32,320 nt of DNA from Gammaproteobacteria bacterium. Lineage in GTDB: Bacteria; Pseudomonadota; Gammaproteobacteria; Pseudomonadales; Pseudohongiellaceae. Below are positions 1 to 7,973 of this stretch, in pieces. The notes beneath the pieces were generated by a model, which saw only the letters and a list, made by a program, of their open reading frames with translations, ran no database searches and was not told the DNA's origin. Where the stretch lies: positions 1 through 32,320 of the forward strand of contig JAPKAI010000026.1 of the NCBI GenBank assembly GCA_028825335.1, written 5' to 3'. The translations under genes were made by a program, and so were the position numbers. Positions within the stretch are counted from its first letter, which is position 1; each line of letters begins with the position of its first letter.

Positions 1-929
1 TCACCTTTAATATTGATCGACTTACCGGGCAGACGAATGCTAGATGTAGGTTTCAGCGCAATGCTAGCAACGATATCCTGACCGCTGGATATACCACCGA
101 GAACTCCTCCAGCATTATTGCCCTCGAAACCCTCTGGCGTAATCTCATCGCGATGCTCACTGCCTTTTTGAGTTACGGATTCGAAACCCGCTCCGATCTC
201 GATACCCTTAACGGCGTTAATGCTCATCAGAGCCTTAGCAATATCGGCATCTAGGCGGTCGAATATGGGCTCGCCTAGCCCTACTGGCACATTCGTGGCG
301 CAGACATTGATTCTAGCGCCTATCGAGTTACCTTCCTTGCTCAGAGCAGCCATATATTCTTCCATTTCGTCTACTTTGGAGGCATCCGGACAAAAGAATG
401 GGTTGTTCTGAACTTCCTCATAGTCCACCGTATCGATGGCAATCGGGCCCAACTGACTGAGATAACCACGGATCTGAGTACCACAGGTCTCGAGCAGGTA
501 TTTCTTTGCGATAGCGCCTGCGGCTACACGCATTGCGGTTTCCCGGGCAGATGCGCGTCCACCGCCCCGATAATCGCGAATTCCATACTTCTCCCAATAG
601 GTGAAGTCGGCGTGCGCAGGGCGAAACTGATCTTTGATCTTGCTGTAGTCTTTTGAACGTTGGTCTGTGTTCTCTATCAATAGGCCGATGGGCGTGCCGG
701 TAGTCTTACCCTCGAACACTCCAGATAAGATCTGCACCGAATCGTCTTCTCGCCTTTGAGTTGTGAAACGGCTCTGACCCGGCTTGCGACGATTCAGATC
801 ACGCTGCATGTCAGCTTCGGTCAGTTCCATGCCAGGAGGGCAGCCATCGACCACACAGCCGAGCGCGGGCCCGTGACTTTCACCAAAGCTGGTTACTGTA
901 AATAATTTACCGAAACTGTTACCTGACAT
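1..929 (-). CDS. aroC: Chorismate synthase, C-terminus cut by window edge
   Basis: Chorismate synthase converts 5-enolpyruvylshikimate-3-phosphate to chorismate, the last common step of aromatic amino acid and folate precursor synthesis, using reduced FMN in the cytoplasm. The ATG is at 927-929. The reading frame runs open to the left edge with about 309 codons; the family is usually near 360, so roughly the last 50 residues lie outside. Visible signatures are the N-terminal [20 protein letters not shown], the [10 protein letters not shown] stretch, and [20 protein letters not shown], the conserved chorismate synthase block. It lies 71 nt downstream of prmB on the same strand, the prmB-aroC order also seen in E. 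coli, so the two are probably co-transcribed. Confidence 0.96.
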   Translation of the reverse strand, partial: MSGNSFGKLFTVTSFGESHGPALGCVVDGCPPGMELTEADMQRDLNRRKPGQSRFTTQRREDDSVQILSGVFEGKTTGTPIGLLIENTDQRSKDYSKIKDQFRPAHADFTYWEKYGIRDYRGGGRASARETAMRVAAGAIAKKYLLETCGTQIRGYLSQLGPIAIDTVDYEEVQNNPFFCPDASKVDEMEEYMAALSKEGNSIGARINVCATNVPVGLGEPIFDRLDADIAKALMSINAVKGIEIGAGFESVTQKGSEHRDEITPEGFEGNNAGGVLGGISSGQDIVASIALKPTSSIRLPGKSINIKG

Positions 930-1000
930 CTATACACCCGAATAAAGAACTTAAATCTAGCGGATACTTACAGCAGGGCCGAAAAAAAGGCGATTGTACA

Positions 1001-1876
1001 CTAATTAAACTGTTCTCTGTACTGCTGTAATTGCCTAGCTGTAAGGGCTAGCACCCCTTCGCCTCCCTGCTCAAACTCTAACCAGAGTAGAGGAACCTGC
1101 TTGATACGCTCGGACAATTGGGGATGGCTGTAACCGACCTCCATCACCAAAAGGCCCTCTGCAGAGAGGTAATCGACCGAATCCCGTAAAATTTTAAGAG
1201 GTATCTGCAGGCCATTACCGGCACTAATGAGCCCCAGCGGGGGCTCATTACCAAATTCAGCGGGTAGCTCGTCGTATTCTTCCACAGGCACATACGGCGG
1301 ATTCGCTACGATGAGGTCGTAGCGCGAATGAATATCTTCAAACAAGTCGCTCTGGATAGTTCTAACCCTGCTTCCCAAGCCATGCAGAGCGACATTCTTC
1401 TTCGCGAGATCTAACGCATCTGGAGATATGTCCGCCAGGTCGACCTGGCAATCAGGCCATAACAAGGCAGTAGCAATACCAATGCTCCCCCCGCCTGTAC
1501 AAATGTCCAAGACCTTACCTGCTGGCTCGTGCAACAGCGGCTCGAATTCGCCGTTAATCAATTCCGCTAATGGGGATCTCGGTACAAGCGCCCTCTCATC
1601 GCAGTAAAATTCATGCCCGGCGAACCAGGCGCGCCCCACTAAGTAGGCCGTTGGCACGCGCTCGTCAATTCTGCGCTTTAGAGCAGCCTCGAGCATCGCC
1701 TCTTCCCCAACGCTAAGCTCACGCTGCGCTGCCTGCTCATCCGCGAAATCGATTCCTAATAGACCATAGATGAGATAAAAGGCCTCATCCAGCGGGTTGT
1801 CGGTGCCATGTCCATAACAAAGATCGACAGAGTCCAAGCGAGCAGCAAATTGCAGAGTGGTTTCTTGGATTTTCAA
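1001..1876 (-). CDS. prmB: Ribosomal protein L3 N5-glutamine methyltransferase PrmB
   Basis: A SAM-dependent methyltransferase that modifies a glutamine of ribosomal protein L3. The 291-residue product has the class I SAM-binding glycine motif (VLDICTGGGSIGIATA) near residue 125 and the catalytic NPPY motif in LIVANPPYVPVEEYDELPAE near residues 190-210, typical of PrmB/PrmC glutamine methyltransferases. PrmB rather than PrmC is favoured by the N-terminal region and the position directly upstream of aroC. The start codon is TTG (CAA on plus at 1874-1876), supported by a strong Shine-Dalgarno GAGAGGA five bases upstream. Divergent from folE. Confidence 0.95.
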   Translation of the reverse strand: MKIQETTLQFAARLDSVDLCYGHGTDNPLDEAFYLIYGLLGIDFADEQAAQRELSVGEEAMLEAALKRRIDERVPTAYLVGRAWFAGHEFYCDERALVPRSPLAELINGEFEPLLHEPAGKVLDICTGGGSIGIATALLWPDCQVDLADISPDALDLAKKNVALHGLGSRVRTIQSDLFEDIHSRYDLIVANPPYVPVEEYDELPAEFGNEPPLGLISAGNGLQIPLKILRDSVDYLSAEGLLVMEVGYSHPQLSERIKQVPLLWLEFEQGGEGVLALTARQLQQYREQFN

Positions 1877-1887
1877 ATTGTTCCTCT

Positions 1888-1934
1888 CGCTTACTTAAGC
1901 GAATACATGATTGTAGCCGTTGTTTCTAAACGGC
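1888..1934. promoter_or_regulatory. Two short inverted repeats in the prmB/folE divergent region
   Basis: The 249-nt gap between divergent prmB and folE holds CGCTTA-CT-TAAGCG at 1888-1901 and GCCGTT-GTTTCTA-AACGGC at 1916-1934, both perfect inverted repeats. The first overlaps the prmB leader just before its Shine-Dalgarno. They could be operator half-sites or small RNA hairpins. I recognise no named regulator motif and no convincing -35/-10 pair in the rest of this gap. Confidence 0.3.
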
Positions 1935-2125
1935 AGTGTGCCATTGTAATCCAGCAACGCAATAAATGACGTAGAGAGTCTTCAACAAGCAAATAATATG
2001 CTAATCTCTCGCCAATCTCATGCTGAGACCAGCATCAATAAGAGCAAGATCAAGACCAGCGTTTCACGACTTGTAAACACAGCGTGCTACGACGGCAATC
2101 AGACCCCAAAAAACGGTGAACGACT

Positions 2126-2665
2126 ATGGAACAGGCTTTTTTAGATATTCTTAAAAAGATGGGCGAAGATCCTACGCGCGCAGGCTTGGCTGATACGCCG
2201 AAAAGAGCCGCAAAGGCCATGCAGTTTTTGACTCAGGGCTACTCGATGAATATCGATGAGGTCATCAACAACGCTCTATTTCCTTCCGACACCGACGAGA
2301 TGGTTATCGTAAAAAATATCGAGCTGTACTCGATGTGCGAACATCACATGCTCCCATTTATCGGAAAGTGCCATGTTGCATACATTCCAAATGGCAAAGT
2401 CATCGGCCTCTCAAAGATAGCAAGAATTGTCGATGTCTTCGCTAGACGCCTGCAGATCCAGGAAAACCTTACCAACGAAATCGCTAACTGTATCGTAGAA
2501 CAAACCAATGCAGCCGGCGCAGCAGTGATCATCGAGGCCCAGCATATGTGCATGATGATGCGCGGAGTTCAGAAGCAAAATTCGATAATGACCACGTCCT
2601 GTATGCTGGGCGCATTCCGAAACAGTCAATCAACACGGGCGGAGTTTCTTTCTCTAGTCAAATAA
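2126..2665 (+). CDS. folE: GTP cyclohydrolase I (FolE type)
   Basis: Zinc enzyme that converts GTP to 7,8-dihydroneopterin triphosphate, the first step of tetrahydrofolate and pterin synthesis. The 179-residue product carries the zinc ligands Cys71 and His74 in [10 protein letters not shown] and Cys142 in [12 protein letters not shown], matching C110/H113/C181 of the E. coli enzyme. It is shorter than E. coli FolE because it lacks most of the N-terminal extension; the catalytic core is complete. Monocistronic on plus, convergent with the DUF4892 gene, the two stop codons being one base apart. No good Shine-Dalgarno is visible (weak GGTGAA), but the start fits the family alignment. Confidence 0.97.
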   Translation: MEQAFLDILKKMGEDPTRAGLADTPKRAAKAMQFLTQGYSMNIDEVINNALFPSDTDEMVIVKNIELYSMCEHHMLPFIGKCHVAYIPNGKVIGLSKIARIVDVFARRLQIQENLTNEIANCIVEQTNAAGAAVIIEAQHMCMMMRGVQKQNSIMTTSCMLGAFRNSQSTRAEFLSLVK

Positions 2666-2666
2666 G

Positions 2667-3665
2667 CTAGCGCAGGACTATCTCGACACGCTCTTCGCAA
2701 TTTCCACTGGCACAATTTGGTGCCAGCGGACCCACTCCAGCTGCTTCCATTCGCTGCGCGTCAATGCCTGCCGCTATCAACGCCTGTCTAAGCGAATTCG
2801 CTCTTACCAATGAGCGCGGCATTAATTCTTGAAGTGACTGGCCATCTTGCTTCAGGTGCACGACGACATAGATAGAAAGCGCTGGGTCAGAGTTTAATGC
2901 GGAAACTAGTGACTCTATATCGGCTGGTCCAGCTAGGCGGTCGTTCGATTGAAAACTAATAGGGGGAAGAATCACACTTCCCTGCTTTTGCAGTCGCTGT
3001 AGTAAATTCGAACCTGCTGCGCCACTAAGCTCTTCTGGAATCTGCAGTTCAGCTATCTCTACCATCACTGGTCTTTGTTCTGGCTCTTGGGTTCCGGCAG
3101 GCTCTACTATCTCTATATAAGCATAAATTTTCCTATTGACCCGGGTAATGATGTACACCGAGAAGTACGGGCTTTCCTCTAAAGCAGGATTTGCACGAAA
3201 GGCCATGAAATGCTGATTGCGTTCTGGCCCGTAGAGGATGCGGTTTCTGAATATATCGTTGGCCCAATAGTTACTGCTACCACATTCCCTACCCCCGCAG
3301 CTATATAGTAATTCATAGTTCTTAGCCGTTAACTGTTCCTGATAAAACGCGTAGACATCCTCACCAGTAAACTCCTGCGATACTTCGTAGGTAATCTTCG
3401 TGACATCCCCTCTGAGCCTCTCGGAATCTTCCGGGATAACTTCTCCGCGAACTCTCTCTAATGCGCCAAGGACGATTCGGTAGTTGATGTCTCTCTGCAA
3501 GTCTCGCTCGATAATTTCCGAATCAGCATATCCGGCAATCAGACTGTGATCACTAAAGTCAAAAACGACATCTTCGGATTGTGCAGCGCTCACTAAGGGA
3601 AACCCTACCAGTAGAATTACTAACGGCAGGAGTCGACTAACAAATTGATAAGGTCCAAAGCTCAT
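2667..3665 (-). CDS. Periplasmic DUF4892 protein with OmpA-like C-terminus
   Basis: The 332-residue product begins with a signal peptide (hydrophobic LLPLVILLVGFPLVSAAQ, cleavage probably near residue 28). Residues about 30-200 match the DUF4892 family, including the characteristic SCGGRECGSSNYWANDIF and an adjacent stretch of aromatic-rich beta strands. Residues about 230-332 look like a reduced OmpA/MotB-type domain (serial PADIESLVSALNSDP, RANSLRQALIAAGI, RMEAAGVGPLAPNC), which in better-known proteins binds peptidoglycan. Cysteine pairs near the C-terminus could form disulfides in the periplasm. The function is unknown. It lies 15 nt after sixA and may share its transcript. Confidence 0.82.
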   Translation of the reverse strand: MSFGPYQFVSRLLPLVILLVGFPLVSAAQSEDVVFDFSDHSLIAGYADSEIIERDLQRDINYRIVLGALERVRGEVIPEDSERLRGDVTKITYEVSQEFTGEDVYAFYQEQLTAKNYELLYSCGGRECGSSNYWANDIFRNRILYGPERNQHFMAFRANPALEESPYFSVYIITRVNRKIYAYIEIVEPAGTQEPEQRPVMVEIAELQIPEELSGAAGSNLLQRLQKQGSVILPPISFQSNDRLAGPADIESLVSALNSDPALSIYVVVHLKQDGQSLQELMPRSLVRANSLRQALIAAGIDAQRMEAAGVGPLAPNCASGNCEERVEIVLR

Positions 3666-3680
3666 GGTTATCTCAAGTTT

Positions 3681-4139
3681 TTATGGCTCTAACGTGAGCG
3701 CAATTTCACCACATCCTGATGCTACAACATCCATAGATACGCAATGCAGCGTCGCGTTGTCTACGTAGCGGTGCGACTCCATAGTGCCATCCACCATCAC
3801 TGACAGCAAGTTAGACAACAAAGGATTGTGACTAACAATCAAGAGATGCTGCACATCGAGACAATCTATAGCTTCTAACACGCTATAGACATCGCCACCG
3901 GGTTTTATACTTTCATCAAGAGTAAGGGCAATATCTGGAAATAGTGTCATCACTGCGGACGCCGTCTGTTGCGCCCTATTGTAGGGACTGCTCAGCACTC
4001 TATCCATAACTGGGGAATACTGCTTGAATTTCTCAGTAATCGAACGCGCCTGAGCTAAGCCCTCCGCGGTTAAGTCTCTTAAAGAGTCGGTTGCGGCTCT
4101 GTTTTCTGCTATCGCGTGACGTAACAAATAAACTAGCAT
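3681..4139 (-). CDS. sixA: Phosphohistidine phosphatase SixA
   Basis: A small histidine-phosphatase-superfamily enzyme. SixA in E. coli dephosphorylates phosphohistidine on the nitrogen phosphotransferase system and on histidine phosphotransfer domains. The 152-residue product has the catalytic RHA at the N-terminus (LVYLLRHAIAENR), the SSPYNRAQQTA arginine motif, an acidic residue region near IKPGGDV, and the second histidine in LLIVSHNPLLSNLL. I place the start at ATG 4137-4139 rather than the in-frame GTG at 4143-4145, because AGG sits five bases upstream of the ATG and the family begins with M-x-V/L-x-x-x-RH. It follows the DUF4389 gene by 34 nt. Confidence 0.92.
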   Translation of the reverse strand: MLVYLLRHAIAENRAATDSLRDLTAEGLAQARSITEKFKQYSPVMDRVLSSPYNRAQQTASAVMTLFPDIALTLDESIKPGGDVYSVLEAIDCLDVQHLLIVSHNPLLSNLLSVMVDGTMESHRYVDNATLHCVSMDVVASGCGEIALTLEP

Positions 4140-4173
4140 CCCCACCTCTTCTAATGCCTAGGCCTAGTGCAGC

Positions 4174-4695
4174 TTAGGAGTCGCTGACGTCGTATTCAGC
4201 TGCTATTTCTTCGAGTATGGCCGCTTTTTTCAGCGCTTTCTTTTTGGCGGTCTTTTTTGGGGCAGCTTTCTTTGTAGCAGCCTTTTTCTTAACGGCGGGC
4301 TTAGCTACAACCGTGCTCGCAGCGGACACCCCTACTCCGTCCTTTGCAGTTGCATTCGTCTTCTTGTTCGTTTTCTTGGGAGCCGACGTCTCTTGTAATG
4401 AGTCGTCTTCTACCTCGGGAAGGTCAGAAAATGGGAATGGCTTTACTTCGGAAAGATAGGTCATAAACTTGAAGATCTGCGAAATATACAGCTCCAGCGC
4501 TGAAGAAAAGTACTTTAAGTTGGCGTTGCACTTGCCTGTGATGAGTGTAAATAGCGCTTGCGCGATACTCAACGTGAGAATTAAAGGCAGTAAAACGAAA
4601 TAGAAGGCAATCGCAAAGACAGTCATCAACAGCATACGAATCCAGACCGATGGCTGTGTAATATTTTTTACTATCTCATTTAGTTCGTCTGACAT
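4174..4695 (-). CDS. DUF4389 membrane protein with Lys/Ala-rich H1-like tail
   Basis: The 173-residue product has two parts. Residues 1-95 match the DUF4389 family: WIRMLLMTVFAIAFYFVLLP and LILTLSIAQALFTLITGK form two membrane segments, followed by FSSALELYISQIFKFMTYLSE and KPFPFSDLPE. Residues about 105-160 are low-complexity, rich in Lys, Ala and Thr (KKKAATKKAAPKKTAKKKALKKA), like histone H1 or AlgP-type tails, ending in an acidic EEIAAEYDVSDS. The topology suggests a cytoplasmic basic tail that could touch nucleic acid or other polyanions; this is inference. ATG start with GGGGA upstream. It sits between gpsA and sixA. Confidence 0.82.
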   Translation of the reverse strand: MSDELNEIVKNITQPSVWIRMLLMTVFAIAFYFVLLPLILTLSIAQALFTLITGKCNANLKYFSSALELYISQIFKFMTYLSEVKPFPFSDLPEVEDDSLQETSAPKKTNKKTNATAKDGVGVSAASTVVAKPAVKKKAATKKAAPKKTAKKKALKKAAILEEIAAEYDVSDS

Positions 4696-4826
4696 GGTTT
4701 CCCCCGACTTGTATTTTTGAAGACACGATCGACTCGATGCCTTTAGTTAGTTCGTTTATCTAGCGTTTAGTTTCTAGCCCTATGGCGCTCATCTCGCAGC
4801 AGCTTTTGCCAAAGCAATGCAAGATA

Positions 4827-5858
4827 CTAGTCTAAAATTTTATATTCATTCGCTGCGAATTCGACATCTAGAGCCTGTTCACTAAGCATGAACGAAGAGA
4901 TTATATTCTCAATAGAATCATTTTCATAAATTATCTTATATAACCCACTCGCCAACGGCATATAGACTCCTAATTCTTCGGCTTTCTCTTGCACCAACTT
5001 TACCGTATTCACGCCCTCAGCTACTTGTCCTAACCCCGCGACCGCTTCTTCAAGTGGAGTACCCTTGCCTAACGCAAGACCGATCCTATAATTTCGGCTC
5101 AATGGGGTCGAACAGGTGACAACCAAATCACCCACGCCCGCCAAACCCAAGAACGTCATTGGATCTGCGCCTAACTCCTTTCCAAATCTAGCCATCTCCG
5201 TTAAAGCGCGAGTCACTAACATGCTATTGGTGTTATGACCCATACCAAGAGCAGCCGCTATGCCCGCGATAATGGCATAAATATTTTTAAGTGAGCCGCC
5301 CAGCTCCACACCGAACATGTCGTTGTTCGAATAGACTCGAAAATACTTAGACTTAAGCACGCTCTTCACCAATTTGCGCACTTGTTCATCAGGGCTGGCA
5401 ATCACTGTACCGGTGGGATTTTTCTTTGCGATCTCCATCGCCAGATTCGGACCGCTTAATACGCCTACTTTGGCCTTTGGGGCTTCTTGATTCAATATCT
5501 GAGTCATCATATCGAAGCTGCCCGACTCTATTCCCTTCGTGGTACTAACAAGGACCGTGTCCTCCGAAATATGCGGCACCATGTCTCTTACCACCTGGCG
5601 GAAAGACGAGCTCGGGACGGCCACAAAGATTAAACCGCTGTCTTTTACCGCAGCTGCCATATCGGACGTAGCGACGACTCTCTCGTTGAGTCGGTAATTA
5701 GGCAGGTATTGAGAATTTTCGTGCGTAAGATTGAGCTGCTCTGCCTGCGATTCGTTACGCATCCAGAAACTGACGTCATAACCGTTTTCTGCAGTAATAT
5801 TGGCTATCACCGTGCCAAAGCTACCACCACCAATAACCGAAATCTTGTTTGTAGACAT
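4827..5858 (-). CDS. gpsA: Glycerol-3-phosphate dehydrogenase [NAD(P)+]
   Basis: Reduces dihydroxyacetone phosphate to sn-glycerol-3-phosphate for phospholipid synthesis. The 343-residue product starts with the dinucleotide-binding ISVIGGGSFGTVIA. It has the substrate-binding and catalytic blocks GVLSGPNLAMEIA, the family lysine in VELGGSLKNIYAIIAGIAAALG, and GLAGVGDLVVTCSTPLSRNYRIG. Length and motif order are normal for bacterial GpsA. It precedes the DUF4389 and sixA genes on the same strand with a gap of 131 nt, so linkage to them is possible but not close. Confidence 0.97.
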   Translation of the reverse strand: MSTNKISVIGGGSFGTVIANITAENGYDVSFWMRNESQAEQLNLTHENSQYLPNYRLNERVVATSDMAAAVKDSGLIFVAVPSSSFRQVVRDMVPHISEDTVLVSTTKGIESGSFDMMTQILNQEAPKAKVGVLSGPNLAMEIAKKNPTGTVIASPDEQVRKLVKSVLKSKYFRVYSNNDMFGVELGGSLKNIYAIIAGIAAALGMGHNTNSMLVTRALTEMARFGKELGADPMTFLGLAGVGDLVVTCSTPLSRNYRIGLALGKGTPLEEAVAGLGQVAEGVNTVKLVQEKAEELGVYMPLASGLYKIIYENDSIENIISSFMLSEQALDVEFAANEYKILD

Positions 5859-5939
5859 GAGTGTCCTTCGCTGCCTGTCGAGCGCACAATGATAGTCTGA
5901 TTAGACAGCAATACCAAGGCAGTGCAACCTGACAACGCT

Positions 5940-6152
5940 CTACAATCTAGCGAGCCTCACCGTCAACGGCCAAGTCACCACTTGGGTTTTCTCGGGATCA
6001 ATTCCCCAAGCCCTACGAAAGTCTTCCATAACTAGCTCTAGTGGATCGCTCCCATTCTTTTTCCTATAGCGCTGCAGTGCCGACCACGAAGTGAAGTAGC
6101 CGCAAATCTGCTGCAGATTCCACTCGCGGGTACAGCGATCTCCACTGCCTGC
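5940..6152 (-). pseudogene. C-terminal remnant of a SAM-dependent methyltransferase
   Basis: An open minus-strand frame of 70 codons with no credible start. It reads REWNLQQICGYFTSWSALQ, then RYRKKNGSDPLELVMEDFRRAWG, then a tail ending TWPLTVRLARL and a TAG stop at 5940-5942. The TSWSALQRY..NGSDP..AWG..W.L..R pattern is the usual C-terminus of a widespread class I methyltransferase family of about 250 residues. An in-frame TAG at 6153-6155 closes the frame upstream, and the N-terminal glycine-rich SAM-binding motif is not found anywhere before nuoN. I read it as a decayed gene rather than a functional small protein. Confidence 0.75.
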
Positions 6153-6155
6153 CTA

Positions 6156-6505
6156 ACCGTCCTTTCTCGCGATGTAGGCAAGTCGATCTCTATCCAAGTT
6201 AAGTAAATGCAGATTGCTGAGTTTCTCGTGTTCAGCTACAGCTGGAAGAAGATAGCTATCCAAGATAATTGGTCGTTGTCATAACTGCCCGCTTCGAAAA
6301 ATTGATAGAGGATGCGCCGGTCAAATTCTTGCCACGCCTCCAACAAGCCATCATCCGTCACGAGATTGAGAGCTACTAGCAGGAAAACAAGGCAGCAAGT
6401 ACAGCGGACTGCGGGAAATACTCTTTTAGAAATTGAGACATACTATCCACCATCGAAAAAAATGCCTCGATAGGACGTGATTCACTTTCAGGATGAACCT
6501 AAATA
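6156..6505 (-). other. Broken coding-like sequence between the methyltransferase remnant and nuoN
   Basis: Minus-strand segments with coding character appear in shifting frames and each ends in a stop. Reading leftwards from nuoN they are: one containing RPIEAFFSMVDSMSQFLKEY and ending at FPQSAVLAALFSC; one containing a hydrophobic LVFLLVALNLVTDDG and then LLEAWQEFDRRILYQFFEAG; and one containing RPIILDSYLLPAVAEHEKLS and ending at DRDRLAYIARKDG. They may be one small gene broken by frameshifts, or part of the methyltransferase region after heavy change. I do not recognise a family. No clear terminator for nuoN is visible here. Confidence 0.3.
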
Positions 6506-6509
6506 AAAC

Positions 6510-7973
6510 TTAGATGAATGCAGAGGCGGTCGCAACGATCGACATGATTGGTGCGGGATAGACACCAAACAACAGCAATAAGAATAATAGAATTGCGAGC
6601 ACGGCATAAGTACTCACACTCTCCACACCACCAACCCGAAACGGCTGCGCATGCTTTTCCGGCATGAACATGCGATAAATGATTCGGAGATAGTAGTACA
6701 GGCCAATGCCACTGCCTAATACCAACACACCCAACAACATCCATAGCCCCGATTCAACTCCGCTTAGAAAGATATAGAACTTACCTATAAATCCTACTGT
6801 GAGTGGAATGCCGGCTAGCGAAAGAAGCATCGCGATGAAGGTTGAAGCCAATAAGGGGTTGCGCCAAAAAAGCCCCCTGTATTCCGTTATCGAATCGAAT
6901 TCCCTTTCACTCGAAGATATGACAGACGCCACGCCGAATGCACCCAACGACATAATCACATAGGCGATCAGGTAGAACGTAATTGCCTCGACAGCGATTG
7001 TACCTGTGACATAGTGACCGGCGATCAGGGCGAACATTAGATAACCCATATGCGCGATAGACGAATACGCCAAAATCCTCTTCAGGTTATCTTGCAATAA
7101 CGCGAGTAGATTACCCGCCAACATGGACGTGGCGGCAATAAGAGTGAGGACAGTCACCATTGAATCGAAGCTCAAGGCATCACTGATCTGTATGAAGCGC
7201 AGCAGTACGACGAACATTGCCGCCTTACCGATTGTTGCGAGATACGCTGTGGCAGGTAGCGGTGCTCCTTCATAAACATCAGGTGTCCACATATGAAACG
7301 GCGCCAGTGAAAGCTTGAATGCCATTCCAGAAACAACCATCAGCAACGCTATAATTGTATAACCACCCCCTAACCCTGACGCGGGCAGTGCGGTAACGCT
7401 GGCGAATGAAAGTGTCCCAGTCTGTGCATAGATCAGCGCCATTCCGAACAAGATAAAACCCGATGCCGCCGCCGAGAGGACTAGGTACTTAACCGACGCC
7501 TCTAATGGAAACTTCACCGACTTCGCACTGTGCAAGGGATAAGCGATCATCCCATACAGAGACATACTAAGTGTCTCGAGACCTAACACGGTGCTGACGA
7601 AATGATTGCTGCTCACCATCACAATGGCGCCGATTGTCGCGACCGTTAGTAACAGGAAGTATTCTTCTCTTTGATCATCCAGCTCGAAGAAATACGGAAA
7701 GCTCAAGACAGCTAAGACCATGGCAGATGCGCAAACAACTACGGTAAACAGAAGACTGTACTGATCGATAATAAGCAGCGGTGTAACCTGCTGATTCGTC
7801 CAGCCCATCATTGACACAGCGACGAGTGTTGCCACCAATAGACCAGTAATCGTTATGAATCCCGTGGCGATGTAGCTGCGACGTATACCGATCATCAGCA
7901 TTGCTATTACAGACGTCGCCGTCACGATAAGCAAAGGTAATAGTGGCAGTAAATCATTGAACGACGTAATCAT
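6510..7973 (-). CDS. nuoN: NADH-quinone oxidoreductase subunit N
   Basis: Antiporter-like membrane subunit of complex I, one of three (L, M, N) that carry proton channels in the membrane arm. The 487-residue product is hydrophobic throughout, about 14 membrane segments. It contains the conserved SVKYLVLSAAASGFILFGMALIY, LAPFHMWTPDVYEGAP and RILAYSSIAHMGY blocks, with the channel lysines in the expected places and E in LGLETLSMSLYG. Its ATG (7971-7973) overlaps the nuoM stop as ATGA, so translation is probably coupled. Last gene of the operon. Confidence 0.97.
   Translation of the reverse strand: MITSFNDLLPLLPLLIVTATSVIAMLMIGIRRSYIATGFITITGLLVATLVAVSMMGWTNQQVTPLLIIDQYSLLFTVVVCASAMVLAVLSFPYFFELDDQREEYFLLLTVATIGAIVMVSSNHFVSTVLGLETLSMSLYGMIAYPLHSAKSVKFPLEASVKYLVLSAAASGFILFGMALIYAQTGTLSFASVTALPASGLGGGYTIIALLMVVSGMAFKLSLAPFHMWTPDVYEGAPLPATAYLATIGKAAMFVVLLRFIQISDALSFDSMVTVLTLIAATSMLAGNLLALLQDNLKRILAYSSIAHMGYLMFALIAGHYVTGTIAVEAITFYLIAYVIMSLGAFGVASVISSSEREFDSITEYRGLFWRNPLLASTFIAMLLSLAGIPLTVGFIGKFYIFLSGVESGLWMLLGVLVLGSGIGLYYYLRIIYRMFMPEKHAQPFRVGGVESVSTYAVLAILLFLLLLFGVYPAPIMSIVATASAFI

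Noticed and set aside
4217..4380. A free-standing histone-H1/AlgP gene
   Set aside because: The basic tail is in frame with and follows the DUF4389 membrane domain; there is no separate start.
4217..4459. Plus-strand frame rich in Ala and Phe opposite the DUF4389 gene
   Set aside because: It is the antisense of the Lys/Ala-rich tail, where AAG/GCN codons automatically give an open Phe/Ala frame.
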